The translations under genes and the position numbers were made by a program. A stretch of 24,713 bases of DNA, taken from NCBI GenBank assembly GCA_043746815.1, contig JAYTQG010000100.1, positions 1-24,713 of the forward strand. Reading direction: 5' to 3'. The notes beneath the pieces are model-generated. The model was not told the origin of the DNA. It did no database searches and saw only the letters and a program-made list of their open reading frames with translations. How positions within the stretch are numbered: the stretch's first letter is position 1; each line of letters begins with the position of its first letter. The DNA is from JAYTQG01 sp043746815 (GTDB lineage Bacteria > Actinomycetota > Thermoleophilia > Miltoncostaeales > Miltoncostaeaceae). Below are positions 13,211 through 21,499 of this stretch, one piece after another.

Positions 13211-15710
13211 CGACATCAGCCCAGACCAGTTCGATCGTCGTATCGAGCAGCGGGAGCTTGAGACAGAGATGCGTTCGTCGTATCTCGAGTATGCGATGAG
13301 CGTCATCGTCGGCCGGGCGCTACCGGATGTCCGTGATGGCCTCAAGCCGGTCCACCGCCGAGTGCTGTACGCCATGCACGACATGGGACTTCAGCCCGAC
13401 CGGCCGCACTCCAAGTGCGCCAAAGTCGTGGGCGAGGTTATGGGCAACTTCCACCCTCACGGTGACTCGGCGATCTACGACGCACTCGTTCGCCTGGCCC
13501 AGGACTTTGCGTCTCGCTACCCGCTCATTGACGGGCAAGGCAACTTCGGCTCAACCGAGTTTCCTGCCGCCGCGATGCGGTACACCGAAGCGCGACTCGC
13601 GCCAATCGCCCGTGACCTTCTGCGTGACATCGACGAATCCACGGTGGATTTCGCACCGAACTACGACGGCAAGCATCAGGAGCCAGTCGTTCTCCCGGCG
13701 CGGTTCCCGAACCTGCTTGTCAACGGCTCGTCGGGAATCGCGGTGGGCATGGCCACGAACATGGCCCCGCACAATCTGGGGGAGGTGATCGACGCGACCG
13801 TCGCGATGATCGACAACCCGGAGATCACCGTCGAGGGGTTAATGGCCTACGTCAAGGGCCCCGACTTCCCGACCGCAGGGACGATTGTCGGACGCTCGGG
13901 CATCGTCGATGCGTATCGCAGCGGACGTGGACGCGTGGTCGTTCGGGGGCGCTCCACCATTGATGAGCTGACAAACGGCCGCACCGCGATCGTGTTTACC
14001 GAGTTGCCCTACCAGGTGAACAAGGCAGAGCTCGCCCAGCGGATCGCCCAGCTCGCAAAGGATGGGGTGCTCTCGGAAGTTCGCGACGTCAACGACGAGA
14101 GCGGCCGCGACGGTCTGCGATTCGTTGTCCAGCTGAAGCGTGACGCGATTCCGAAGGTCGTCCTGAACAAGCTCTACAAGCACACCCCATGTCAGTCGAC
14201 CTTCGGTATCAACGCGATCGCCCTGGTCGATAACGTCCCGCGGCTACTCGGCCTGCGCGAGATCCTCCGTCACTACCTCGACCATCAGCGCGAGGTTGTT
14301 GTTCGCCGAACACGCCATCGTCTCGCCCGCGCCGAGGACCAGGCACACATTCTTGAGGGGCTGCTCATTGCCCTCACGAACTTGGATGCGGTCATCGAGC
14401 TGATCCGACGCTCTGCTGATCCCGCAGCGGCGCGTGAGGGTCTGATTTCACAGTTCGGCCTTACCGAGATGCAGGCCCAGGCGATCCTCGACCTCCGTCT
14501 CCAACGGTTGACTCAGCTGGAGTCCGACAAGATTCGAGGCGAGCACACGAAACTCACCGAGGAAATTGGCGAGTACCGAACGATTCTTGGCGATGAGAAC
14601 CGCGTCTACGGCGTGATCCGGGAAGAACTTCTTGAGGTCCGGGGTCGCTACGCCGATGAGCGTCGTACCGAGATTATCGGCGGCGAGGGCGACATTGACG
14701 TCGAGGACTTGATCGCCGAAGAGGACATGGTCGTATCGATGACCCGCGGCGGCTATGTGAAGTGCCTACCCGTCGACACCTATCGCGCGCAGCATCGCGG
14801 CGGCAAGGGCCTCCGTGGCACACGTCTGAAAGAGGAGGACGTCGTTGACACGCTCTTCGTTGCCTCCACCCATGACTATCTGCTCTTCTTTACGAATCAG
14901 GGTCGCGTCTACCGCAGCAAGGTGCACGAACTCCCCACGGGTGGACGCGAGGCACAGGGACGCCATATCGCGAATGTACTCGCCATGCTTCCCGGCGAAG
15001 AGGTTCGGATTGTCTTCAAGACTCGCGACTACAGCGAGGGCGAGTTCCTGGTGCTCGCCACCCGCAACGGGTACGTCAAGAAGACCCCGTTCTCGGACTA
15101 CGATACCTCCTTGCGTGAACGTGGCCTCACGGCAATTCGCCTAGATGAGGGCGACGAGCTCGTTGGCGTCCAGTTGACTGGCGGCGACGACGACCTGCTC
15201 ATCATCTCCGCACGAGGTCAGGCTGCCAGATTCAAAGAAGCCCAAGTTCGATCGATGGGTCGGGTGTCGCGCGGCGTGATGGCGATGCGTCTCAACTCGG
15301 AAACGGACGACCGTGTGCTGTCGCTCTGTGTCGCCAATGACGAGGATGAACTCCTTGTCGTCACGAAAAATGGCTACGGCAAGCGCACCCCAATGGCCGA
15401 ATACCCGACGAAGGGACGCCCCACGAAGGGTGTCCGCACGATCCAGGTCACCGACAAGAAGGGTGAGCTGGTCGCTGCCATCCCGGTGCGTGACGACCAC
15501 GAACTCCTCCTCGTGTCAGAGCACGGGCAAGTCATTCGAATTTCGGTCGAGAGCGTTCGCCAGGTCGGGCGAATTGCTCAGGGAGTACGCCTCATGGACG
15601 TGCGCGACGACGACTCCGTTGTAACGCTCGCGCCCGTTCCGATGGGCGAAGACGAACCCGAAGCCGAAGAGATTGACACTGGTGAGGCAGTTGTAACACC
15701 GGAGGGCTAA
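13203..15710 (+). CDS. gyrA: DNA gyrase subunit A
   Basis: GyrA cleaves and rejoins DNA and wraps it to introduce negative supercoils. In 835 residues the breakage-reunion domain has SVIVGRALPDVRDGLKPVHR, HPHGDSAIYDALV and the catalytic Tyr127 in AAMRYTEARL. Positions equivalent to E. coli Ser83 and Asp87 are Ser89 and Asp93, the drug-sensitive state. The C-terminal beta-pinwheel contains a GyrA box QHRGGKG at 530-536, the feature that separates GyrA from ParC, followed by repeated blades (TRGGYVK, TNQGRVYR, TRNGYVKK, SARGQAARF, TKNGYGKRT, SEHGQVIR). The ATG at 13203 overlaps the gyrB stop by 8 nt. The tail is acidic. Its stop interlocks with that of the convergent Ku gene. Confidence 0.99.
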   Translation: MSSDISPDQFDRRIEQRELETEMRSSYLEYAMSVIVGRALPDVRDGLKPVHRRVLYAMHDMGLQPDRPHSKCAKVVGEVMGNFHPHGDSAIYDALVRLAQDFASRYPLIDGQGNFGSTEFPAAAMRYTEARLAPIARDLLRDIDESTVDFAPNYDGKHQEPVVLPARFPNLLVNGSSGIAVGMATNMAPHNLGEVIDATVAMIDNPEITVEGLMAYVKGPDFPTAGTIVGRSGIVDAYRSGRGRVVVRGRSTIDELTNGRTAIVFTELPYQVNKAELAQRIAQLAKDGVLSEVRDVNDESGRDGLRFVVQLKRDAIPKVVLNKLYKHTPCQSTFGINAIALVDNVPRLLGLREILRHYLDHQREVVVRRTRHRLARAEDQAHILEGLLIALTNLDAVIELIRRSADPAAAREGLISQFGLTEMQAQAILDLRLQRLTQLESDKIRGEHTKLTEEIGEYRTILGDENRVYGVIREELLEVRGRYADERRTEIIGGEGDIDVEDLIAEEDMVVSMTRGGYVKCLPVDTYRAQHRGGKGLRGTRLKEEDVVDTLFVASTHDYLLFFTNQGRVYRSKVHELPTGGREAQGRHIANVLAMLPGEEVRIVFKTRDYSEGEFLVLATRNGYVKKTPFSDYDTSLRERGLTAIRLDEGDELVGVQLTGGDDDLLIISARGQAARFKEAQVRSMGRVSRGVMAMRLNSETDDRVLSLCVANDEDELLVVTKNGYGKRTPMAEYPTKGRPTKGVRTIQVTDKKGELVAAIPVRDDHELLLVSEHGQVIRISVESVRQVGRIAQGVRLMDVRDDDSVVTLAPVPMGEDEPEAEEIDTGEAVVTPEG

Positions 15711-16516
15711 GAGGCCTTTCGTATCTCTGCTGGTGCGGCTGCTGCAGCGGCCAGACTCGCCTTCAGTGCTGCCATGAGATCCACCACCGGGGCAGGCGCA
15801 GGTTCTTCGGCGGCAACGACCGGCGCGGCACCAGCTGCCTTCGCCTCCAGGTAGTCGACCAGTGCGCGACGCGTGGCGTTCGTGTGTTCCTCGGCAGCAA
15901 ACGGTTTCGTGAGCCCGCCAATCAGCTGCTCCGCCATCGCGAGTTCCTCCTCGCGGACCTCTACGCCCTTAACGCGATCCGCAATTTCGCGTTCTTCAGA
16001 GCGCCGAAGGTCTTCAGCGTAAAAGAGCGTCTGCAAGATCAGGGCACCCTCGGGGGATGGCCGGATGAGGACCAGATGTTCCTTGGTCGAGAGCACGAAA
16101 CGTCCAATGGCACCCCGACCGGCACGGCGCATCGCCTCGCCCAGCAACGCATAGGGCCGTTCAGCGCGCTCTTGGGGTTCGATCCAGTAGGCCTTCTCAA
16201 AGAAGACCGGATCGACTTCGTCCAAGGCGACGAACTCCAAGATCTGAATCGTGCGCTCCTGGTTGACCGAGAATCGGGCGAGCTCGTCCTCGTCGACCGT
16301 CACATACTGGCCCTTGGCAACTTCATAGCCCTTTACGACGTCATCGGGGCCGACTTCGGTGTCGCTGACGGGATCCCAACGCTTCTGCTTGACCGGAACC
16401 ATGTTCGCCCGCGACAGTGTCCGAAAGCTGACGTCCTTACGCTGCTGCGCGAGACCAATCGCGACCGGAATCGTCACGAGTCCGAAGCTGATGTATCCCT
16501 TCCAAATGGAGCGCAT
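15707..16516 (-). CDS. ku: Bacterial Ku protein (non-homologous end joining)
   Basis: Bacterial Ku is a homodimeric ring that binds DNA double-strand ends and recruits ligase LigD. The 269-residue protein starts MRSIWKGYISFGLVTIPVAI, the family hallmark, followed by the beta-barrel core with VSFRTLSRANMVPVKQKRWDP, KGYEVAKGQYVTVDEDEL, DPVFFEKAYWIEP, LSTKEHLVLIRP and TLFYAEDLR. The C-terminus is an Ala/Pro-rich tail (about 225-269) with few of the basic residues seen in extended Ku tails. No ligD lies in the window. It sits 21 nt behind the slipin gene on the same strand and may be co-transcribed; its stop overlaps that of gyrA tail to tail. Confidence 0.96.
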   Translation of the reverse strand: MRSIWKGYISFGLVTIPVAIGLAQQRKDVSFRTLSRANMVPVKQKRWDPVSDTEVGPDDVVKGYEVAKGQYVTVDEDELARFSVNQERTIQILEFVALDEVDPVFFEKAYWIEPQERAERPYALLGEAMRRAGRGAIGRFVLSTKEHLVLIRPSPEGALILQTLFYAEDLRRSEEREIADRVKGVEVREEELAMAEQLIGGLTKPFAAEEHTNATRRALVDYLEAKAAGAAPVVAAEEPAPAPVVDLMAALKASLAAAAAAPAEIRKAS

Positions 16517-16537
16517 GCCCAGACTCTAGCGCCGAGT

Positions 16538-17332
16538 TCAGGTTACGGCTGGAGCCTTCTGCTCGGGTGATTGATGATCCTTGCGCCGCAGGAAAGGTTC
16601 AAGGAGGTCGATCGGAACCGGAACGATGATCGTTGATGCGGAGTCGTTTGCGACGATCTCGACCATTGACTGCAGATATCGAAGCTGCAGGGCAATGGGT
16701 TGCGTTGCCATCATCGCGGCCGCAGCGGTAAGCGCGACAGACGCATCCTTCTCACCCTCAGCGGCGATGACTTTGGCGCGTGCCTCACTCTCGGCCTCCG
16801 CCGAGACCGCGATCGCCCGTTGCATCTCCTTCGGGAGTTCCAGGTCCTTGATCTCGACCGCTTCGACGTCCACCCCCCAGCCGCTTGTTGTGGCGTGGAT
16901 GATTTCTTGGAGCGACTCGTTCACCGCCGTCTGCGAGCTGAGAAGTTCTTGGAGCGTCTTCGACCCGACGACGCTGCGGAGGGTCGTCTGGGCGAATTCA
17001 AGGGTGGCACGTCGATAGTCCTGCACTTCGACCACCGCCAGACGGGCGTCGACCACCCGGTAGTACACGACCGCATCCATTCGGACCGAAACACTGTCGG
17101 CGGTGATCACCTCCTGAGGGCGAACGGTCGCAGTGATCGTCTGCGTATTGATCATTCGGAGCTGGTCAATGCCCGGAATCGTCACGAAAACTCCGGGCCC
17201 CTTCTCGTCGGGAAGAAGGCGCCCCAACCGGAAGACGACCCCACGCTCGTATTCCTTTGCAATCTTGACCGAGGTCAGCAAGAACGCGAGCACGATGCCA
17301 ATGAGGACAAGAAGAACGATGCCAGCAGACAT
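16538..17332 (-). CDS. Slipin/stomatin-family SPFH protein
   Basis: This 264-residue membrane-anchored scaffold protein belongs to the SPFH (prohibitin) superfamily. One N-terminal transmembrane helix (residues about 3-20, IVLLVLIGIVLAFLL) precedes the SPFH domain with EYERGVVFRLGRLLPDEKGP, the proline-containing turn FVTIPGIDQL, ITADSVSVRMDAVVYYRV and TLRSVVGSKTLQELLS. A charged helix follows (PKEMQRAIAVSAEAESEARA), typical of oligomerising slipins. A partner NfeD-type gene, the usual neighbour of long slipins, is absent. The start is ATG at 17332. It leads a two-gene minus-strand unit with Ku. The physiological role is unknown; membrane microdomain organisation is known for the family. Confidence 0.92.
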   Translation of the reverse strand: MSAGIVLLVLIGIVLAFLLTSVKIAKEYERGVVFRLGRLLPDEKGPGVFVTIPGIDQLRMINTQTITATVRPQEVITADSVSVRMDAVVYYRVVDARLAVVEVQDYRRATLEFAQTTLRSVVGSKTLQELLSSQTAVNESLQEIIHATTSGWGVDVEAVEIKDLELPKEMQRAIAVSAEAESEARAKVIAAEGEKDASVALTAAAAMMATQPIALQLRYLQSMVEIVANDSASTIIVPVPIDLLEPFLRRKDHQSPEQKAPAVT

Positions 17333-17594
17333 TCAACCCTCCAGAGCCCAGCCGGGCGGACGCGATGAGCTTAACGGGCGAATCGGCTGACCATCCTTGG
17401 TTGTAACCAATCGGCAGCTACTACTGTCCTCGTTTTTCGGATGAGCCTCATGTTGCAATCACTTCGGCCCGCAGACTGTCGGCAGGCCAACAATCCGACC
17501 CTGGGTAGGACGCCCGGGATCGGCGGTCGTCCGGGAGGTTGTCGAGCGCACGGGCTTGGCAGCCTTCCGGGGCGGCACCTCAGAATGACGTGGG
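17333..17594. other. Non-coding spacer upstream of the slipin gene
   Basis: This 262-bp spacer lies between the slipin start and the stop of the transpeptidase-like gene, both on the minus strand. It should carry the slipin-ku promoter and any terminator of the upstream gene. I see the inverted repeat at 17397-17410 but no convincing -10/-35 pair or terminator hairpin with a U tract. A 64-codon plus-strand reading frame here (17441-17635) has no recognisable features and runs into the opposing gene. Confidence 0.6.
17397..17410. repeat. Short inverted repeat, operator-like
   Basis: TTGGTT and AACCAA form a perfect 6-bp inverted repeat with a 2-nt centre (GT), 65 bp upstream of the slipin start. 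The size suits a dimeric repressor or activator, but a chance palindrome cannot be excluded. Confidence 0.35.
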
Positions 17595-18347
17595 TTAGCG
17601 TGCTGAGATCGTCACGGGTACGCCACTTGCGATGATGCGGCCAAGCAAGACGACGACCCGGTTAGTTGTCCTTACACTGCCGAGTGTCGGTGCCCCTCGC
17701 AGCAGCCGCGACGAATTTCGGCCCAGGCCAATCACCGTAAGGCGTCGCGCCTCATAGGGAGACTCGTTGGGTGTCGCGGTCATGCCGGTCAAGGCGACGA
17801 CTACTGGGCCGATTGCCCTGGCGGTGATCCTGCCCGGCCGAACAATTTCACGCACGGCAAACGTCCCGAGCGGAGTCGGACTTGCCGTTCCACCGACCCC
17901 AACGCCGGAACTCAAACGGCGACGACCGCTCTGAAGCAGGCTCAGCCGCCGACTCGCGATTCTGATTTCGATCCGAAATGGGGTCTCGGCCATGCGCAAC
18001 TGGCCCACCGGGGCCCACGCAGTGACCGGCTGGATCCCGCCGGACACTAGGAGGCGAACCCACGTAACCCTGGCCTGATCGACACCGGATCCCATCACCA
18101 AAAATCGACTCACGTTCCGGCTTGGGGTGCGGAGGTTTGTGCGCCCAAGGGACTTCGCCCGCGCGGCAGGCTCCGCGCGGAGTGCGATGCGTTGGCGCGG
18201 GGTCGCGGTCCATGCGGTGGTTCGTGACGGCGGTCCGTAGGGGCCAACGCGGACAATGCGGGGAGAGTAGACCCCGGCGTACTGGCCGACGCCGAGCAGG
18301 GGCCCCGCAGTGAGACTGAGACACACGGGAGCAAGAAGGGCACGCAT
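17595..18347 (-). CDS. Secreted L,D-transpeptidase-fold (YkuD) protein lacking catalytic residues
   Basis: The 250-residue protein from ATG 18347 has a plausible signal sequence (MRALLAPVCLSLTAGPLLGV), an SH3-like segment (ALRAEPAARAKSLGR through TAWAPVGQLR), and a YkuD-like domain from about 125: FRIEIRIASRRLSLLQ, GVGVGGTASPTPLGTFAV, and the closing TNRVVVLLGRIIASGVPVTI. Active L,D-transpeptidases have IHG...SHGCIR; here the aligned residues are Gly207 in place of the first His, Leu222 in place of the second His and Ser224 in place of the nucleophilic Cys (TLGSVR), with Arg226 kept. It is thus unlikely to form 3-3 peptidoglycan cross-links. Binding or regulating the cell wall is an inference. 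The frame is intact, so it is not obviously a pseudogene. The frame continues upstream to 18533 but would overlap fabZ. Confidence 0.75.
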   Translation of the reverse strand: MRALLAPVCLSLTAGPLLGVGQYAGVYSPRIVRVGPYGPPSRTTAWTATPRQRIALRAEPAARAKSLGRTNLRTPSRNVSRFLVMGSGVDQARVTWVRLLVSGGIQPVTAWAPVGQLRMAETPFRIEIRIASRRLSLLQSGRRRLSSGVGVGGTASPTPLGTFAVREIVRPGRITARAIGPVVVALTGMTATPNESPYEARRLTVIGLGRNSSRLLRGAPTLGSVRTTNRVVVLLGRIIASGVPVTISAR

Positions 18348-18415
18348 CGGTGTGGACTTCGCGTTTCCCACGGCCCTTCCCTGCCGCTGCGTACTAGCAT
18401 GCGCCGATCGACGGC

Positions 18416-18847
18416 CTGCCGACACCCACCGAGATCCTTCCGCACCGCGAACCCTTCGTGTTCGTCGACGAGGTAGTCGCGCTTGAGCCTGGCCACTCGG
18501 CTCGGGCCCGGTACACGCTTCCGACGGACGCACCGTTCTTGGCGGGACACTTTCCGGGAGAGCCGATCATGCCAGGGGTCCTCATCATTGAGGCGCTGGC
18601 CCAGACCGGTGCGCTTGCCGTGCTCGCCGCACCGGAGAACCGCGGCAAACTGGCCCTTTTCGCCGGAATTGAACGGGCAAAGTTTCGTCGCCCGGTACGT
18701 CCCGGAGACACCATCGAACTCGAAATGACCCTTACCCGTTCGCGTGGGCCGCTAGGGGAGGGCGATGCCACCGCAACGGTCGACGGCGCGTTGGTGTGCA
18801 GCGCAACACTGAAGTTCGCGGTTGCGCCTGGGCCAGACGCCTCATGA
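18416..18847 (+). CDS. fabZ: 3-hydroxyacyl-[ACP] dehydratase FabZ (start codon non-canonical or obscured)
   Basis: FabZ dehydrates 3-hydroxyacyl-ACP in fatty-acid elongation. The hot-dog fold signature is clear: AGHFPGEPIMPGVLIIEALA contains the catalytic His and Glu, followed by ERAKFRRPVRPGDTIELEM. The family N-terminal motif LPHREPFVFVDEV is in frame, but its first half lies upstream of the first canonical start, GTG 18458, which would remove LPHREPF. After the in-frame stop at 18395 the codons contain no ATG, GTG or TTG before that; CTG 18416 is used here tentatively (143 residues, normal length). An ATG at 18399 is one base out of frame, so a missing base is an alternative. It overlaps fabH by 4 nt and heads the fab operon. 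Confidence 0.88.
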   Translation: MPTPTEILPHREPFVFVDEVVALEPGHSARARYTLPTDAPFLAGHFPGEPIMPGVLIIEALAQTGALAVLAAPENRGKLALFAGIERAKFRRPVRPGDTIELEMTLTRSRGPLGEGDATATVDGALVCSATLKFAVAPGPDAS

Positions 18848-19854
18848 TCGGCCACCCGCGGCGCTACGCCCGCGTCGTTGCGCTGGCTGGGCACGCACCC
18901 GAGCGCGTCCTCACGAACGTCGAGCTCGCGCGGATCGTAGACACGAGTGACGACTGGATCGTGGCGCGCACCGGTATCCGTGAGCGCCGCATCGCTGCAG
19001 ACGATGAGGCCACAAGCGACCTCGTGCTGGGCGCCGCCCGGGCGCTGATTCAGCGCAGCAACATGCCAGCGACGGATATCGACGCACTCCTTGTCGGGAC
19101 CTGCACACCGGACCACCTCTTTCCGAGCACGGCATCGCTTGTCTGCCAGGCCTTGGAGATCACCCCCGGATCATTCGATCTTCTCAACGCCTGCTCGAGC
19201 TTCGTGTACGGACTCGCACAGGGGTGCGGCATGATTGAGGCTGGGATCGCGAATACGGTGATGGTGTTGGGTGGCGAAACGCTGTCGCGCATCACGAACT
19301 GGTCAGACCGGTCCACCGCGATCCTGTTCGGCGACGGAGCCGGGGGAGCGCTCCTTGTCGGAACGGATGTTGAAGCGGAGGGCTCATTCCTGGCGTTTGA
19401 TCTCGGCACCAACCCCGACCTTGGCAGCCTTAGTCTCGGTGCGGGGGGAAGTCGAAATCCGGCAAACCGCGGACACGCGAACGGGCCGGAAGGATTTATC
19501 GACATGAACGGACGCGAGGTCTTCCGCTGGGCCTCGCGAGTGATCGTGGAGTGTGTTGAGCGGCTATTGGAGCAGGCGGGGCTTCAGGCCGATGATGTCG
19601 ACTGTTTCGTTCCTCACCAGGCAAACTTGCGAATCATCGAACACGCCGTCGCCCGTACGGGCATTCCCATGGAGCGCGTCATCGTCAACCTCGATCGCTA
19701 TGGAAACACGTCGGCAGGGTCCGTTCCACTCGCACTCGCGGAGGCGGTCGACACGGGCCGGCTCCTGCCAGGTCAACTGGTCTGCTCCGTTGGCTTTGGC
19801 GCTGGCCTTGCGTGGGCTGGCAGTCTCTTTCGCTACTGGGGTCCGTCCGCGTGA
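18844..19854 (+). CDS. fabH: 3-oxoacyl-[ACP] synthase III (KAS III)
   Basis: FabH starts fatty-acid synthesis by condensing an acyl-CoA primer with malonyl-ACP. The 336-residue protein has the Cys-His-Asn triad of the family: Cys117 in LLNACSSFVYGLAQG, His258 in VPHQANLRIIEH and Asn288 in RYGNTSAGSVPLAL. The N-terminal TSDDWIVARTGIRERRI and GDGAGGALLV are also typical. ATG 18844 overlaps the fabZ stop as ATGA; the longer frame from 18796 lies inside fabZ. It overlaps fabD by 4 nt. Straight- versus branched-primer preference cannot be told from the sequence. Confidence 0.97.
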   Translation: MIGHPRRYARVVALAGHAPERVLTNVELARIVDTSDDWIVARTGIRERRIAADDEATSDLVLGAARALIQRSNMPATDIDALLVGTCTPDHLFPSTASLVCQALEITPGSFDLLNACSSFVYGLAQGCGMIEAGIANTVMVLGGETLSRITNWSDRSTAILFGDGAGGALLVGTDVEAEGSFLAFDLGTNPDLGSLSLGAGGSRNPANRGHANGPEGFIDMNGREVFRWASRVIVECVERLLEQAGLQADDVDCFVPHQANLRIIEHAVARTGIPMERVIVNLDRYGNTSAGSVPLALAEAVDTGRLLPGQLVCSVGFGAGLAWAGSLFRYWGPSA

Positions 19855-20753
19855 TTGGGTTGCTCTTCCCGGGGCAGGGCGCCCAGCAGGTTGGGATGGG
19901 GAAGGCACTTGCCGAGGCCATCCCCGTTGCCCGCGACACCTTCGCAGAGGCAAATGACGTGCTTGGCTATGACCTAACGACCCTGATCTTTGAGGGTCCA
20001 GCGGAGGCGCTTGTTCCGACGGACATTTGCCAGCCCGCAATCCTCGTAACGTCAATTGCCGCCTGGCGGGCAGCGCGCGACGCTGGCCTCGACGGTGACC
20101 TGGTTCTGGGTCACTCGCTCGGGGAGTTCTCCGCCCTTGTGGCGGCCGGAAGTCTGCCCTTCGATGTTGCGCTGCGGATCGTCGCCGAGCGCGGAGCCGC
20201 GATGCACGCAGCAGGCCAAGAGCAGCCCGGAACAATGGCGGCGCTCCTCGGGCTGACGGATGTGGAGGCCGAGGCCCTGTGCGCTGAGGCCGGTGACGTA
20301 TGGCCGGCCAACTACAACTGTCCGGGTCAAGTTGTGGCCTCAGGAAGCATCGACGGGATTGGGCGCCTCCTTCAACTGGCGGCAGCGCGTGGAAACAAGG
20401 CAACTCAACTCGTCGTCGGCGGCGCATTCCATTCTCCACTCATGGCCGCCGCCGCGACGCGGCTTGGCCCCGCGCTCGACGCCTGGACGCCAAACGAACC
20501 GGACCCAGCGTTTCTTTCAACGACCACGGTCGCAGTTGAGGGGCCCGATCGGCTTCGTCAGGTCATCTTCGACCAGTTGTTGTCACCGGTCCGCTTCGGG
20601 GCGTCCATCGAAGCGGCGATGGCTCGCGGGGTCACCCGATTTGTTGAGATGGGTCCCGGTCGCGTGCTCTCCGGCCTTGTCAAACGGATAAACCGCGAGG
20701 TGCCGACGATGCAGATTCAGACGCCCGACGATCTCGCGAAGGTCCTCGCCTAA
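19851..20753 (+). CDS. fabD: Malonyl-CoA:ACP transacylase
   Basis: FabD transfers malonyl from CoA to acyl carrier protein. The 300-residue protein begins MIGLLFPGQGAQQVGMG, with the oxyanion-loop GQG, then the nucleophile Ser89 in GHSLGEFSALVAAG and the catalytic His194 in GAFHSPLM, and ends with FVEMGPGRVLSGLVKRI. GTG 19851 overlaps the fabH stop (GTGA) and puts the family N-terminus at residue 1; the frame extends upstream to 19812 without homology. The stop and the fabG start share one base (TAATG). Confidence 0.97.
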   Translation: MIGLLFPGQGAQQVGMGKALAEAIPVARDTFAEANDVLGYDLTTLIFEGPAEALVPTDICQPAILVTSIAAWRAARDAGLDGDLVLGHSLGEFSALVAAGSLPFDVALRIVAERGAAMHAAGQEQPGTMAALLGLTDVEAEALCAEAGDVWPANYNCPGQVVASGSIDGIGRLLQLAAARGNKATQLVVGGAFHSPLMAAAATRLGPALDAWTPNEPDPAFLSTTTVAVEGPDRLRQVIFDQLLSPVRFGASIEAAMARGVTRFVEMGPGRVLSGLVKRINREVPTMQIQTPDDLAKVLA

Positions 20754-21487
20754 TGGCTGTCGCACTGGTCACCGGAGCAAGTCGAGGCATCGGCGCGGCG
20801 TGCGCCTTGGCGTTGGCCACGAGTGGCCACGATGTCGGTGTGAACTACGCCCGCGACGAGCCTGGCGCGCGGGAAACCCTCGCAGCGATCGAAGCGCTTG
20901 GTCAGCGGGGGATCGTCATCCAGGCTGACGTCTCGGACCCAGAGGCGGCGCAGGCGATGGTCAGCGCGGTCACGGACGACCTCGGGCCGATCAACAGTCT
21001 CGTCCTGAACGCGGGCATCACCCGTGACGGTCCAGCGATTCGAATGGACGCCGAGGCGTGGAGCGCGGTGATTGACGTGAACCTCACGGGGGCGTTCAAC
21101 GTCATTCGTCCGGCCCTTCGCGGGATGCTGAAGCAGCGATCGGGAAGCATCGTGGCGATCTCGTCGGTTGTGGGCCAGATGGGTAACGTTGGCCAGGCCA
21201 ACTATGCAGCCTCAAAGGCTGGCCTTGTAGGCATGGTGTTGGCGCTTGCGGTCGAGTCCGCGGCACGTGGTGTGCGCGTCAACGCGGTCGCCCCAGGGTT
21301 CATCACCACCGACATGACCGCCGACCTCGCCGAGGAACATCGCGCCGCGCTCCTCTCACGAACCCCGCTTGGTCGCTTCGGAGCACCCGAAGACGTCGCG
21401 GCCGCAGTTCAGTTCCTCTGCTCTGAGGCCGCGTCCTACGTGACCGGCGTCGTCCTGCCCGTCGACGGCGGCCTGCTGGCCGCATAG
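20753..21487 (+). CDS. fabG: 3-oxoacyl-[ACP] reductase
   Basis: FabG is the NADPH-dependent reductase of fatty-acid elongation, a short-chain dehydrogenase. In 244 residues the cofactor loop TGASRGIG follows the first strand, NAGITRDG precedes the active site, and the catalytic Ser138, Tyr151 and Lys155 lie in ISSVVG and YAASKAG. The C-terminus RVNAVAPGFITTDM and YVTGVVLPVDGG are typical of FabG. The ATG at 20753 shares a base with the fabD stop. In many bacteria acpP comes next; here it does not. Confidence 0.96.
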   Translation: MAVALVTGASRGIGAACALALATSGHDVGVNYARDEPGARETLAAIEALGQRGIVIQADVSDPEAAQAMVSAVTDDLGPINSLVLNAGITRDGPAIRMDAEAWSAVIDVNLTGAFNVIRPALRGMLKQRSGSIVAISSVVGQMGNVGQANYAASKAGLVGMVLALAVESAARGVRVNAVAPGFITTDMTADLAEEHRAALLSRTPLGRFGAPEDVAAAVQFLCSEAASYVTGVVLPVDGGLLAA

Positions 21488-21492
21488 AGGAG
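21488..21492 (+). promoter_or_regulatory. Ribosome-binding site of fabF
   Basis: AGGAG sits 7 nt before the GTG at 21500, immediately after the fabG stop codon. fabF is the only member of the fab run with its own strong Shine-Dalgarno, consistent with the lack of overlap at this junction. Confidence 0.85.
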
Positions 21493-21499
21493 AACACAC

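Noticed and set aside
13452..13482. Possible quinolone-resistance change in GyrA
   Set aside because: The positions equivalent to E. coli Ser83 and Asp87 are Ser89 and Asp93, the unmodified state.
17441..17635. 64-codon plus-strand frame in the slipin upstream spacer
   Set aside because: No ribosome-binding site, no recognisable motif, Arg/Gly-rich composition, and it runs into the opposing transpeptidase-like gene.
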